Source: Streptomyces sp. S4.7
GTDB taxonomy: Bacteria; Actinomycetota; Actinomycetes; Streptomycetales; Streptomycetaceae
Direction: 5' to 3'
Length of the DNA: 64,000 nt
Assembly: GCF_010384365.1 (NCBI RefSeq)
Contig: NZ_CP048397.1
Location: 310,001-374,000, forward strand
Positions 33,201-42,244 of this stretch are shown here, one piece after another. Each line of letters opens with the position of its first letter. The stretch's first letter is position 1. The position numbers were made by a program, and so were the translations under genes. Below the pieces are notes generated by a model. The model saw only the letters and a list, made by a program, of their open reading frames with translations. It did not search any database and was not told the DNA's origin.

Positions 33201-33828
33201 TCAGCGGACGACGTCGGCGAGCGGGGTCGCGGGGCGGCCCGTCAGCCGGGGGACAGCGTCGTCGGCCCCGTCCAGTTCGCCCGCCGCGACGGCGGTGTAG
33301 GTGGAGACCCAGGCGTCGAGCTGCCAGTCCGGGGCGCCGTAGGAGGCGCGCGAGCGGTACGCCTCCTCGTCGGTCTCCGGCCGGTAGGTGATCGTGCGGC
33401 CGGTGGCCGTCGTCAGGACGGCGGCGATCTCGTCGAACGTCAGGGACTGCGGACCGGTCAAGTCGTAGGTGGCGCCCGCGTGTTCGGGGGCGTGGGTGAG
33501 GACGGCGGTGGCGGCGTCGGCGATGTCGTCCTGGGCGACGACGGCGGCGCGCCCCTGGCCGGCCGGTCCACGGATGACACCGTCGTCACCGACGAGACCG
33601 GGCGTGAAGGCGGACGATGTCGTCCCGGTCGCCGTACGCGCCGGGGACGGCCGTGGCGCCCGGCAGTCGCGGGGCGCGGCCCGGGTCACGGGCGACCAGC
33701 CTCTGCGCGATGCCGTCCGCGGCGAGCCGGCGGGCCACGCGCCCGCCGAGACGGCTGGTGGATCCGGTGACGGCGAAGGTGGTGTCCGACGGGAGGCCGG
33801 GCGGAAGAACGGGCGGGAGGGACGACAT
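33201..33828 (-). pseudogene. NmrA-like oxidoreductase gene with internal deletion and frameshift
   Basis: From ATG 33828 the minus strand encodes an N-terminal Rossmann part (DTTFAVTGSTSRLGGRVARRL ... AVPGAYGDRDDIVRLHA) and then runs to a stop at 33586 in that frame. The second frame, read from ~33610 to 33201, supplies the C-terminal half (FTPGLVGDDGVIRGPAGQGR, VVAQDDIADAATAVL, GATYDLTGPQSLTFDEIAAVL, ending RLTGRPATPLADVV). Intact relatives are ~280 residues. Here the stretch between the dinucleotide fold and GVIRGPAG, roughly 70 codons including the catalytic-loop region, is absent, and the two parts are out of frame. This is a deletion rather than a single sequencing slip. Confidence 0.75.
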
Positions 33829-34069
33829 GGTGCTCCTGTCGCGGCGGCGGGCGGTTGATCCGTACCCCGCAGGAATACCAGCCGTCGGGGGTGCGCGTGG
33901 AAACCGTCGGCGGCCTGCCCGGCGCGGTGGTGGGCGCGGGACAGGGGGCATCGGTGGCGCCACCCGCAGAAAACCCGGTGCCGCCACCGCGTGGCTCTCG
34001 TACACTCGCCACGAACCCGCGCGCCGCACACCGTCGGCGCGCACCGTGACCAGTGAGGGGAGACCTGCC

Positions 34070-34186
34070 GTGCGCGACCGCACCGCTGTTGTCGTCCCCC
34101 CGGCACGGTACGAGGTGATCCTGGTGTCTCGCGGCGCCCGGCTCCGGCTGCGCGGCCGGTACCGGATGTCCGTGACGAACGTCTGA
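34070..34186 (+). CDS. Possible small protein or leader peptide before the EF-G-like gene
   Basis: A 38-codon frame begins with GTG 34070, preceded at proper spacing by GAGGGGAG (34055-34062), and reads [20 protein letters not shown] then an Arg-rich end [19 protein letters not shown]. The ribosome site is better than that of the following EF-G-like gene, which starts 130 nt later. It could be an independent small protein or an upstream frame influencing the translation-factor gene. No homology is known to me. Confidence 0.4.
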   Translation: MRDRTAVVVPPARYEVILVSRGARLRLRGRYRMSVTNV

Positions 34187-34316
34187 TTTCCCGTCAACCC
34201 GCCGTGCGGGCAACCTCGTTGGGCTGCGGCCCACGAGTGTTGTCACGCCGCGCCGGGGATCGTCGTCCGGCAATCGCGTCGACCTTTTCCATGGATCATC
34301 CCGAAAGGCTCGGGCC

Positions 34317-36458
34317 GTGCGTACCGACGTGCACCGTCAACACACCAATCCGCTCCCCACTGCGCTCAACGATCCGCTCAACGCCGTCCGGAACCTGGGC
34401 ATCCTCGCCCACGTCGATGCCGGCAAGACCACCGTCACCGAGCGGATCCTCTACCTCACGGGTACCACCCACAAGCGTGGCGAGGTCCACGACGGCACGA
34501 CCGTCACGGACTTCGACCCGCAGGAGCGCGACCGCGGCATCACCATCTTCGCCGCGGCCGTGAGCTGCGACTGGGACGGTCACCGGATCAACCTCATCGA
34601 CACCCCGGGCCATGTCGACTTCGCCGACGAGGTGGAGCGTTCCCTGCGCGTCCTCGACGGCGCGATCGCGGTGTTCGACGCGGTCGCGGGGGTGGAGCCG
34701 CAGAGCGAGTCGGTGTGGCGGCAGGCGGACCGGCACGGCGTGCCCCGGATCGCGTTCGTCAACAAACTGGACCGCGCCGGGGCCGATCTCGACGCGGCCG
34801 TCGAGTCGATCCGCGAGCGCCTGCATCCGGCGCCGCTGGTGGTGCAGTTGCCGATCGGTACGGAGGACGGCTTCACCGGCGTGGTGGATCTGCTCCGGAT
34901 GCGGTCGCTCGTCTGGTCCGGCGGTGACACCGACTCCTACGAGGAGGGCCCGGTGCCCGACGCTCTGGTGGCGGAGGCGCTGCGCCGCCGCGGGCTGCTG
35001 GAGGAGGCGGTCGCGGAGCTGCATCGGCTCGCACTGGAGGAGTTCTGCGCGGAGTCCACTCTCTCCGCGCGGACGCTGGTCCGCGCGCTGCGTGATCTGA
35101 CCCGTACCGGCGAGGGTGTCGTGGTGCTGTGCGGTTCGGCGTACCGCAACCGTGGGATCGAGCCGCTGCTGGAGGCCGTGGTCGCCTATCTGCCGTCGCC
35201 GCTGGACGTACCGGCGGTGCGCGGCACGCGCGGCGGCGCGGTCCAGGAGCGGTCCGCCGATCCGGCGGGCCCGTTCGCGGCGCTGGTGTTCAAGGTCAAC
35301 TCGACCTCCACGGGTCGGCTGACGTTTCTGCGGGTCTATTCGGGAACGGTCGGAAAAGGAGAGGCGGTGCTGGACGTGGGTACGCGGCGTACCGAGCGTG
35401 TCAGCCGGATCCTGCGGGTCCAGGCCGACCGCCACGCGGAGGTTGACCGTGCGGTGGCCGGGGACATCGTCGCGGTGGTCGGGGTGAAGGCCGCCCGTGC
35501 GGGTGCGACCCTGTGCGTACCGACGGCTCCGCTGGTCCTCGAACCGCCGGCCGTCGCCGATCCGGTGGTCTCCGTCGCGGTGGAGGCACGCAGCCGCACC
35601 GATGTCGACCGGCTGGTGCCGGCGCTGGCACGGCTGGTCGAGGAGGATCCCTCGCTGGTGGTCCGTACCGATCCCGAGACCGGTCAGACCGTGCTGTCGG
35701 GGATGGGTGAGCTGCACCTGGAGGTCGCGGTGGAGAAGGTCCGCCGGGCCCACGGGCTGGAGATCGGCGTCGGCAGGCCGCGGGTGGCCTACCGGGAGAC
35801 CGTCGCGCGCGGGGTGTCGGGTCTGGTGTACCGGCACGTCAAGCAGGACGGCGGGGCCGGGCAGTTCGCCCATGTCGTCATCGACACCGAGCCGTTGGAG
35901 GCGGCGGCGGACACCGGCGGCGGGGCCGGCGCCCGTGACCGCGAGGCCGACTTCGCGTTCCGGTCGACCGTCGTCGGCGGGCGGGTGCCGCAGGAGTACG
36001 TCCGGGCGGTCGAGGCGGGCTGCCGGGACGCGCTCGCCGAGGGGCCGCTCGGCGGTCATCCGGTGACCGGGGTGCGGGTCACCCTGACCGACGGGGCCGT
36101 CCACTCCAAGGACTCGTCGGAGATGGCGTTCCGCACGGCCGGGCGGCTCGCGCTGCGCGAGGCACTGCGGGCCGGTGCGATGGTGCTGCTGGAACCGGTG
36201 GTCGAGGTCACCGTGACCGTCCCCGACGAAGCCGTCGGCGGGGTGCTCGGCGATCTGGCGGCCCGGCGCGGCCGGGTGTCGGGCTCGACCGTCCGTGCCG
36301 GCACGACCGTGGTCACCGCGACCGTGCCGCTGGCCGAACTCTTCGGCTACGCGACGCGGTTGCGCAGCCGGACGCAGGGCCGGGGCACCTTCACCGCCCG
36401 CCCGACCGGCTACGCCCCGGCGCCGGCTTCGGTGACGGGCGCGGTGACGGGCACGTAG
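34317..36458 (+). CDS. Elongation factor G paralogue (EF-G-like GTPase)
   Basis: A 713-residue translational GTPase. G motifs: AHVDAGKTT (G1, ~30), RGITI (G2), DTPGH (G3), NKLDRAG (G4) and [10 protein letters not shown] (G5). Domains II-V follow with [40 protein letters not shown] and [18 protein letters not shown]. It differs from housekeeping EF-G: it stands alone (no rpsL, rpsG or tuf nearby) and has a divergent domain III/IV with an Ala/Gly insert ([11 protein letters not shown]). Actinobacteria carry such second copies (fusB type), and the Tet(M)/OtrA ribosome-protection group is related, so a ribosome-rescue, recycling or antibiotic-protection role is possible. The GTG start follows GAAAGG at wide spacing. 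Confidence 0.9.
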   Translation: MRTDVHRQHTNPLPTALNDPLNAVRNLGILAHVDAGKTTVTERILYLTGTTHKRGEVHDGTTVTDFDPQERDRGITIFAAAVSCDWDGHRINLIDTPGHVDFADEVERSLRVLDGAIAVFDAVAGVEPQSESVWRQADRHGVPRIAFVNKLDRAGADLDAAVESIRERLHPAPLVVQLPIGTEDGFTGVVDLLRMRSLVWSGGDTDSYEEGPVPDALVAEALRRRGLLEEAVAELHRLALEEFCAESTLSARTLVRALRDLTRTGEGVVVLCGSAYRNRGIEPLLEAVVAYLPSPLDVPAVRGTRGGAVQERSADPAGPFAALVFKVNSTSTGRLTFLRVYSGTVGKGEAVLDVGTRRTERVSRILRVQADRHAEVDRAVAGDIVAVVGVKAARAGATLCVPTAPLVLEPPAVADPVVSVAVEARSRTDVDRLVPALARLVEEDPSLVVRTDPETGQTVLSGMGELHLEVAVEKVRRAHGLEIGVGRPRVAYRETVARGVSGLVYRHVKQDGGAGQFAHVVIDTEPLEAAADTGGGAGARDREADFAFRSTVVGGRVPQEYVRAVEAGCRDALAEGPLGGHPVTGVRVTLTDGAVHSKDSSEMAFRTAGRLALREALRAGAMVLLEPVVEVTVTVPDEAVGGVLGDLAARRGRVSGSTVRAGTTVVTATVPLAELFGYATRLRSRTQGRGTFTARPTGYAPAPASVTGAVTGT

Positions 36459-36492
36459 CCGAGCACCGGACCGGGCGCGTGCCCGGCACGTT

Positions 36493-36530
36493 GCCGGGGG
36501 GCGCCGCCGACTTCGGCGGTGCCCCCCGGC
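36493..36530. terminator. First of two overlapping terminator hairpins (17 bp)
   Basis: 36493-36509 pairs with 36514-36530 (17 bp with one G.T pair) around the tetraloop ACTT. It lies 35 nt after the EF-G-like stop and before the convergent AbgT gene, so it can serve both strands. Its last three bases are shared with the second hairpin. Confidence 0.8.
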
Positions 36531-36559
36531 GGCCCCGCCCGCGCACGGGCGGGGCCGCC
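36528..36559. terminator. Second overlapping terminator hairpin (14 bp)
   Basis: GGCGGCCCCGCCCG (36528-36541) pairs perfectly with CGGGCGGGGCCGCC (36546-36559), loop CGCA, followed by CTTCTC on the plus strand. It ends 17 nt before the AbgT stop on the opposite strand. Confidence 0.8.
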
Positions 36560-36575
36560 CTTCTCCCGTGCGTGG

Positions 36576-38159
36576 TCAGCGCACCGGCGCGCCCGGCCCG
36601 AGCGGGATGCCGAGCGCCCACCACGCCAGGAACAGCAGCGTCCAGGCGATGGTCATCGTGACGGCGAGCGGCAGCGTGTACGACGCGAGCGTGCCGATGC
36701 CGGCGCTCTTGCGGTACCGCTGGAGGAAACCGAGCGCCATCAGGAAGTAGGGACTCATGGGTGTGATGGCGGTGGAGCCGGAGTCCGCGATCCGGAACAG
36801 CGCCTGGGTGGTCTCCGCCGGCACGCTCACCAGCATGAGCATCGGGACGAGGACCGGCGCGGCCAGCGCCCACATCGCCGAGCCGCTGGTGACCATCACG
36901 TTCACCAGGGTCAGCAGGAGCAGGATCATCAGGAAGACGACGACGATCGGCAGCCCGCTGGACTGGAGTGCCTCGGCGGCCCTGACCGCGAGGACGTCAC
37001 CGATATGGGTCCAGTCGAAGTACGCCAGGAACTGGGCGATCGCGAAGAAGAGCACCAGTACGGGCGCCATCTGCTTGATGCCCTCGCCCATCAGCCTCGG
37101 GACGTCGGCGGCCTTCTTGATCGAGCCGGAGCGTGTGCCGTAGACGATGCCCACCAGACCGAAGAGGAAGGCGACGACGGCCGCGATGCCGTCGAGGAAC
37201 GGCGATTCCACGATGCTGCCGCCCTCGCCGCGCAGCGGTGAGGAGACGGGCAGGAGCGCCGCGGCCAGGACGACGGCGGCGGCCAGCAGCGTGTACACGG
37301 CGCGGCGCAGCGCGGAGCGTTCCCGGTCCGAGAGGCTGAGCCCGCCCAGGTCGTCCAGGTCGGCGTCCGGGTCGGCGTCCAGGTCGGGCCGCTTGCTGAG
37401 CACGTACTTGGTCACCAGCGTGATCACGACGGCGAGCAGGAACGAGGAGGCTATGTTGAAGAACCAGTTGCTCAGCGGGGAGACGTACGCGTCGTCACCG
37501 CCGACGATCTGCGCGGCGGCGGTGGTGATCCCCGCGAAGATGGCGTCGTTGGGTGTGGGCAGCGGACTGGCGTCGTACCCGGAGGCGATCGCGGTGTACG
37601 CCACGACGACGCCGAGGATCGGGGACTTGCCCACCGCGCGGAAGGCCAGACCGCCGAGCGGCACGAGGATGATGTAGGCGGCGGCGGAGGCGACGTGGGC
37701 GACGGTGCCCGCGAAGGCCACCGCGAACACGACCCACGACGCGGGGACGCGTGAGACACCGACCTTCATCAACGCGGCGAGGAATCCGCTGCGTTCGGCG
37801 ACGGCGACACCCATGATGACGACGACGATGGTCGCCATCGGCGGGAAGGTGGCGAAGTTCTCGATCATCGTCGAGACCGCCATGGCGAGTCCGTCGCCGC
37901 TGAGGAGGTTCTGTACGGCGACGGTCTTGTCGTCGGCCGGCGAGACCACGGAGACGTCCGCCGCCGCGAGTACGGCGCTGACGACGGCGAGTATCCCGGA
38001 CAGGATCCAGAACAGCCAGAAGGGGTGCGGAAGTGCGTTGCCGGCGCGTTCGATGACGCCCATGGCACGGACGATCAGCGGCAGCCGGGGCTCGGTGGGG
38101 GTGCCCGAAGTGCCCGGCGTGCCGGGCGTGCCTGGTGGTGCGGGAGTCGGGGTACTCAT
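36576..38159 (-). CDS. AbgT-family transporter
   Basis: A 527-residue polytopic membrane protein of the AbgT family (p-aminobenzoyl-glutamate importers; some members export sulfonamides). Typical blocks are NALPHPFWLFWILSGILAVVSAVLA, GDGLAMAVSTMIENFATFPPMATIVVVIMGVAVAE, DASPLPTPNDAIFAGITTAAA, FLMILLLLTLVNVMVTSGSAMWALAAPVLVPMLM and STAITPMSPYFLMALGFLQRY (given here as separate conserved stretches of the chain). Around 11-13 transmembrane helices are expected. The Pro/Gly/Thr repeat at the N-terminus (PGTPGTPGTSGTP) is unusual. It is the last gene of a minus-strand set with an esterase, a creatininase-family enzyme and a FadR regulator, suggesting uptake of the substrate those enzymes process. 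Confidence 0.9.
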   Translation of the reverse strand: MSTPTPAPPGTPGTPGTSGTPTEPRLPLIVRAMGVIERAGNALPHPFWLFWILSGILAVVSAVLAAADVSVVSPADDKTVAVQNLLSGDGLAMAVSTMIENFATFPPMATIVVVIMGVAVAERSGFLAALMKVGVSRVPASWVVFAVAFAGTVAHVASAAAYIILVPLGGLAFRAVGKSPILGVVVAYTAIASGYDASPLPTPNDAIFAGITTAAAQIVGGDDAYVSPLSNWFFNIASSFLLAVVITLVTKYVLSKRPDLDADPDADLDDLGGLSLSDRERSALRRAVYTLLAAAVVLAAALLPVSSPLRGEGGSIVESPFLDGIAAVVAFLFGLVGIVYGTRSGSIKKAADVPRLMGEGIKQMAPVLVLFFAIAQFLAYFDWTHIGDVLAVRAAEALQSSGLPIVVVFLMILLLLTLVNVMVTSGSAMWALAAPVLVPMLMLVSVPAETTQALFRIADSGSTAITPMSPYFLMALGFLQRYRKSAGIGTLASYTLPLAVTMTIAWTLLFLAWWALGIPLGPGAPVR

Positions 38160-38187
38160 GAGCGGATCTCCTTACTCGGTTCCTGCG

Positions 38188-39201
38188 TCAGCGGACGACG
38201 GATCTAGGGGTCCGGTACTGGCGCAGGAACTGCCACATCACCTCGTGCGCCTCGATGGTCTCGGTGGCGTATCCCCCACCGCTGTAGCTGTCGGCGCCGG
38301 GCCAGGTGTGCCCGCCGTCGGTGATGGCGACGTGGCGCACCTCGGCGCCGTGGTCGCAGCCGCTGTGCCGGGTGATGGTGATGTCCGGCTCCATGGTGCT
38401 GGTCTTCGGCCGGGGGCGGCAGTCGTTGCGGTCGGCCCACGCGGCGGTCCAGTCGGGGATCGCGGGCAGTCCGCGGTCGGGGTCGCCCGCGTAGGGGATG
38501 GTGACGTCGCCCGTGCCGTGGAAGTCGATGACGGGGACGGGGCGCGAGGGGCGGCAGTTCTCGCCGGTCTCGGGGTAGAAGGCGCCCGCCACGGGGGCGA
38601 TGGCGGCGATCCGGTCGGACATCCGGCAGGCGAGGAGGCCGGTGAAGCCCGCGCCGTTGGACTTTCCGGTGGCGTACACGCGCCGCTCGTCCACACAGAG
38701 TGTGCGTCGCAGCTCGTCGATGAGGTCGCCGGTGAAGGCGACGTCGTCCACGCCGGCGGCGGCGTACGGCGCGCCCTGCCAGGCCTGCCGGTCGCCGTCG
38801 CCGGTGCCGATCACGCCGTTGGGGTACGCCACGATCGCGGGCAGGTTGGAGAGTCCGGAGAACTCCTCCGTACCGACGCCGGTGTTGCCCCGGCCGTGGA
38901 AGGCGAGCACGACGGGCCAGTCGTGGCGCGGGTTGTAGTTGGCGGGCAGGTGGAGTTGGTACGTACGGGAGAGTCCACCGCTCGCGACGGTGCGCAGCCC
39001 GCTCGTGCCCGGCTGCTGCGGTGCGGGCTGCCGACAGCCGTCGGCGGACGCGGGGCGGGCGGCGGGAGCGGCGGCGGCCGTCGCCGTGACGGGGGCCAGG
39101 GCCGAGCCGACGAGGGCGAGCCCGGCGGTGGCCACGGTGGTTCGGAACAGGGCGCGGGCACGCCGGCCGGGGCGTCGGCCGCCGAGCGGGGTCTGCTTCA
39201 T
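38188..39201 (-). CDS. Secreted PHB-depolymerase/feruloyl-esterase-like hydrolase
   Basis: A 337-residue CE1/LpqC-type alpha/beta hydrolase. A Tat-like or Sec signal with an Arg-rich start (RRPGRRARALFRT) and Ala-rich core ends near residue 45. The catalytic domain shows LHLPANYNPRHDWPVVLAFHGRGN, YATGKSNGAGFTGLLACRM (nucleophile Ser in G-K-S-N-G), PVIDFHGTGDVTIPY (Asp) and VAITDGGHTWPGAD (His). Many Cys suggest disulfides. Members hydrolyse polyhydroxyalkanoate, feruloyl or acetyl esters. I start at ATG 39201 because this begins the signal peptide; the open frame extends 160 codons upstream without homology. It is 28 nt from the AbgT gene and so co-transcribed. The spacer 39202-39388 shows nothing notable. 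Confidence 0.87.
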   Translation of the reverse strand: MKQTPLGGRRPGRRARALFRTTVATAGLALVGSALAPVTATAAAAPAARPASADGCRQPAPQQPGTSGLRTVASGGLSRTYQLHLPANYNPRHDWPVVLAFHGRGNTGVGTEEFSGLSNLPAIVAYPNGVIGTGDGDRQAWQGAPYAAAGVDDVAFTGDLIDELRRTLCVDERRVYATGKSNGAGFTGLLACRMSDRIAAIAPVAGAFYPETGENCRPSRPVPVIDFHGTGDVTIPYAGDPDRGLPAIPDWTAAWADRNDCRPRPKTSTMEPDITITRHSGCDHGAEVRHVAITDGGHTWPGADSYSGGGYATETIEAHEVMWQFLRQYRTPRSVVR

Positions 39202-39388
39202 CGCAGGCTCCTTCTGCCGTACGGCACGGGGGCTCGTACGGCTTACTGAGGGGACGGGGGTGCGGGGGGGAATGAGGGCGCGCGGGACTTCGGCGCGTGG
39301 GGAGCGGTGACGGGTCAGGGGCGTGCGCGGCGCGGGTGCGGTCGCACGCGGGGAAGTGGTGGTGCGGGAGGGGTCTTGAGGGCCCCGC

Positions 39389-40189
39389 TCAGGCGTCCAG
39401 CCACTCCTTGACGAAAGCGGCGATGCGGGACACGGCCGTTTCCACGATGGCCTGTCCCGCGGCGGCGGTCGCGCGGCGCGGGTCGCCGAGGACGCCGTTG
39501 GGGCTGAGCCGGTCGTAGCCCACCGTGAGCGCGGGGTGGCCGCGCCGGGAGAGCCGGGAGAGCGGATCGAGATCGGCGGTGGCCGTCGGTCCGGGGGTGA
39601 GCAGGTCGGTGCGCACGAGGTGGGGCGCGAGGTGCAGCATCTGCGCCGTCTCGGCCTCACCGCTGTGTCCGTGCACCTCACCGACGCGCATGTCCGCCAC
39701 CGCGTCGGGCGCCAGCGTGGTGAGCGGCGTCCAGGCGAACTGGAGGTCGGGGCGGGTGACGAGCAGGTCCTGCGCGACGGTGCCCAGGGTGGCGTTGTTG
39801 CCGCCGTGTCCGGTCACGACGAGGATCTTCCGCCAGCCGTGCCGGTACAGGCTGTCGACGTACTCCCGGACGACGGCGGCGAACGTCGTGGTGGTGAGCG
39901 TCACCGTGCCGGCGAAGGCCAGGTGGTGCGGGGACACCCCGACGGGCAGGGACGGGCCGATCACCGCGCGACCGCCGAGTTCGGCGGCCACGAGATCCGA
40001 CACGGCCTCCGCGCGGAGGGTGTCGGTGGCCATGGGCATCCCCGGGCCGTGCTGCTCGAAGGCGCCGGCCGGCAGGATCACCACCGGGCTCGACGTCACG
40101 GCGTCGGCCGCCTCGACCGTCGTCAACTCGGCGAGCCGCGTGGGCCGTTCGGACGGCGGGAGGTGCGGGAGGGGCTGTTCGGAGCTCAC
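39389..40189 (-). CDS. Creatininase-family amidohydrolase
   Basis: A 266-residue metal-dependent creatininase-family protein. It contains VVILPAGAFEQHGPGMPMATDT (metal-binding Glu/His/Asp), GVSPHHLAFAGTVTL, ILVVTGHGGNNATL (the GHGGN signature) and GEVHGHSGEAETAQML (the metal-binding Glu-x-HAG-type motif). Family enzymes open cyclic amides such as creatinine or process mycofactocin and riboflavin intermediates; no mycofactocin genes are present here. It overlaps the FadR-type regulator gene by four bases, indicating an operon in which the regulator responds to the amide substrate. Confidence 0.92.
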   Translation of the reverse strand: MSSEQPLPHLPPSERPTRLAELTTVEAADAVTSSPVVILPAGAFEQHGPGMPMATDTLRAEAVSDLVAAELGGRAVIGPSLPVGVSPHHLAFAGTVTLTTTTFAAVVREYVDSLYRHGWRKILVVTGHGGNNATLGTVAQDLLVTRPDLQFAWTPLTTLAPDAVADMRVGEVHGHSGEAETAQMLHLAPHLVRTDLLTPGPTATADLDPLSRLSRRGHPALTVGYDRLSPNGVLGDPRRATAAAGQAIVETAVSRIAAFVKEWLDA

Positions 40190-40998
40190 TGCTGTGCGCC
40201 TTCCTGGATCGTGGCCGAGGTGGTCGGAGTGGCCGGGAGCGCCGAAGTGGCCGGGGAGTCACGGTCGTTGCCGCCACCCTCGCCGTCGCTGTCGGCGCCG
40301 CTGCCGTCCTCCGGCTCGTCCGCCGGGAAGTCGGCGGCGAGGACTGCCTCCCGGATCGCCACGAGATGTGTACGGGTCAGCCGCTCGGCCGCCGCCGCGT
40401 CCCCGTCCCGTACCGCGTCGAGGATCTCCAGATGCTCGGCGTGGTCCCGGGCCCGGTCGTTGTAGCGGTGCCGGATCTCCACCTGGTCGTGGGCACGGAC
40501 CTGGAGCAGTGCCTCGACGGCCTCGCGGAGCAGGGTGTTGCCGCTGGCCGCCGCGAGTGCCACATGGAAGTGCACCGCGCGTCGCAGGGATTCCTCCGGC
40601 GGGTGCAGCGCGTTGGCGGCGGCCGACTCCAACTCCCGTACGGCTTCGGCCATCCGCACGTTCGCCGCCGCCGCCGCGACCGCCGGTTCGAGCACCAGCC
40701 GGGCCTCGACCAACTCCAGCACGGAGGCGCGGGTGCTGCGCGGCAGATGCGGGTTGGCCATCAGCCGGCGCCCGATACCCGGGCCCACGTACGTGCCGGA
40801 ACCGTGCCGGAACTCCACCACACCGGTGGCCTCCAGCCTGCGCAGCGCCTCGCGCACCGTGGGTGTGGTGACGCCGAAGCGGCGGGCGAGGTCACGGGAG
40901 GACGCCAGCGCGTCCCCGTGACCGAGGTGTTCCGAACGGATGATCTCGACGATGTTGTCCGCCAGACGCTCGGACAACGACAACTCACTGCGACTCAT
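40186..40998 (-). CDS. GntR/FadR-family transcriptional regulator (FCD domain)
   Basis: A 270-residue regulator. The winged helix covers ~10-75 (LADNIVEIIRSEHLGHGDALASSRDLARRFGVTTPTVREALRRLEATGVVE). An FCD all-helical effector domain follows with VLELVEARLVLEPAVAAAAA, VHFHVALAAASGNTLL and HAEHLEILDAVRDGD, supplying Asp and three His-type metal ligands. The C-terminal ~40 residues are acidic and disordered (DEPEDGSGADSDGEGGG). A perfect 17-nt dyad at 41000-41016 sits immediately before its start codon, ideal for autorepression. It heads the minus-strand set with creatininase, esterase and AbgT transporter. Confidence 0.92.
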   Translation of the reverse strand: MSRSELSLSERLADNIVEIIRSEHLGHGDALASSRDLARRFGVTTPTVREALRRLEATGVVEFRHGSGTYVGPGIGRRLMANPHLPRSTRASVLELVEARLVLEPAVAAAAANVRMAEAVRELESAAANALHPPEESLRRAVHFHVALAAASGNTLLREAVEALLQVRAHDQVEIRHRYNDRARDHAEHLEILDAVRDGDAAAAERLTRTHLVAIREAVLAADFPADEPEDGSGADSDGEGGGNDRDSPATSALPATPTTSATIQEGAQQ

Positions 40999-40999
40999 A

Positions 41000-41016
41000 A
41001 AGTGAATAGATCACTT
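41000..41016. promoter_or_regulatory. Dyad at the FadR-type gene start, likely operator
   Basis: AAGTGA (41000-41005) and TCACTT (41011-41016) are perfect inverted repeats with a 5-nt centre (ATAGA), beginning two bases upstream of the start codon on the minus strand. A/T-rich, GT...AC-type half-sites fit GntR/FadR proteins. The stretch from 41017 to 41481 holds no convincing gene. Confidence 0.6.
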
Positions 41017-41481
41017 GATCTCTGACGGTGTCAATGGCCGCGACAGCATCAATCGGCCACGACCCGCGGTGGGCGTGCCAGCAGTGGTGGCTTCGGCGCC
41101 GAGCCCCGGCACCCTCGACCCCACCCCCGAGCAGCGCGCCGCCGGCCGGCGGGCCCGCCAGGAGCTCGACAAGCACGACCGGGGTCACGCCGCGTGCGCG
41201 CGAGCGTGCTCGAACCGAAGACCGACGTCTCCCATCTGCCGCACGCGCCGAGCGGCTGCCCCGCGACCCGCAGGTCGACGACTACGGCCCGCTTCACGCG
41301 GCCGTCGCCCGCGCCTGCGCCCGCGCCATGGACCGGGACATCTACGGGTCCCCGCACCCCTAGGCTGCCGTGCCGCTCCGACCTCCGGCCCGGATCACGC
41401 GTCCGCCGCACGAGCGGATCGCCGCCCGAGCCGTCGGGTCCCCCACGCCGCCCCCGCTGTCCGCTTCGCCCGCTCCGGGGC

Positions 41482-41970
41482 TCATCCGACCTGCTCGCGG
41501 ACGCTCTCGACACTGCCGCAGTCCGCCGCCAGCTGCCTGGCCCGCTCCTCGGTGAACGCGACACCGAGTTCGGCGCGTCGCTCGGCGCCGACGTTCTCGC
41601 GGGCGCCGTTGAGGATGGTCCGCTCCTCCTCGTCGAGGTGATGGGTCACGGCTTCGACCAGCTTCTCCAGCTTCTCGTCCCACTCGTCGGAACCGACCTC
41701 GCCGGTCTCCAGCAGGTCGAGCAGCGCCTCGTTGCCCTCGTCGTGCTCCTCCTCGCCGTGTTCGACCTCGGCGTCGTCGATGTTCTTGAAACGCCGCAGG
41801 GCCGGATAGACCTCCGTCTCCTCGGCGCGGGCGTGGGCGATCAGCAGCGCCGCGAACTCGCGCAGCGCCTCGGCCCGGTCCGCCTCCACGCTGCGCATCC
41901 GGCGGAAGAGATCCTCCATCGTCCGGTGGTCCCGGAGGATCAGTGCCACGACGTCGTTCTCGGTCTCCAT
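41482..41970 (-). CDS. Hemerythrin HHE cation-binding domain protein
   Basis: A 162-residue HHE protein. Iron ligands are provided by ALILRDHRTMEDLF (His), LLIAHARAEETEVYPALRRF (His, Glu), EHGEEEHDEGNEALLDLL (His, Glu) and EAVTHHLDEEERTIL (His, Glu), the four-helix bundle pattern. Actinobacterial members are linked to oxidative, nitrosative or hypoxic stress. The start is ATG 41970, preceded by GGGAG. It is divergent from the DUF5709 gene; both are common Streptomyces stress-type genes. Confidence 0.92.
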   Translation of the reverse strand: METENDVVALILRDHRTMEDLFRRMRSVEADRAEALREFAALLIAHARAEETEVYPALRRFKNIDDAEVEHGEEEHDEGNEALLDLLETGEVGSDEWDEKLEKLVEAVTHHLDEEERTILNGARENVGAERRAELGVAFTEERARQLAADCGSVESVREQVG

Positions 41971-42244
41971 GGGGCTCCCTCTGTCGGCTCGCTTTCCCCT
42001 CGCTGTCCGCTCGTGTGCCCGCTCGCGTCCCGCCAATCCGCGACCTACCACCACCGAACCGCCCGCAGGACATATGGGGCGTATTCTGAAGATCTCTCGT
42101 AATGTTCCTGGCCGGGTCCCCGATTTCCCGCATCATCCAGGTGTACGAGAGCCGGGCCGGGCACCCGCAGGGGGCGGCCCCGGAGTCGTCGGGCGACGCT
42201 CCGGAAGCGCGCACGCTGGAGCCCCTTCTGGAAAGGATCGAGTC

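Noticed and set aside
41017..41481. Small gene between the FadR regulator and the hemerythrin gene
   Set aside because: Several frames are open, but composition changes, no ribosome site is present and no family is recognised.
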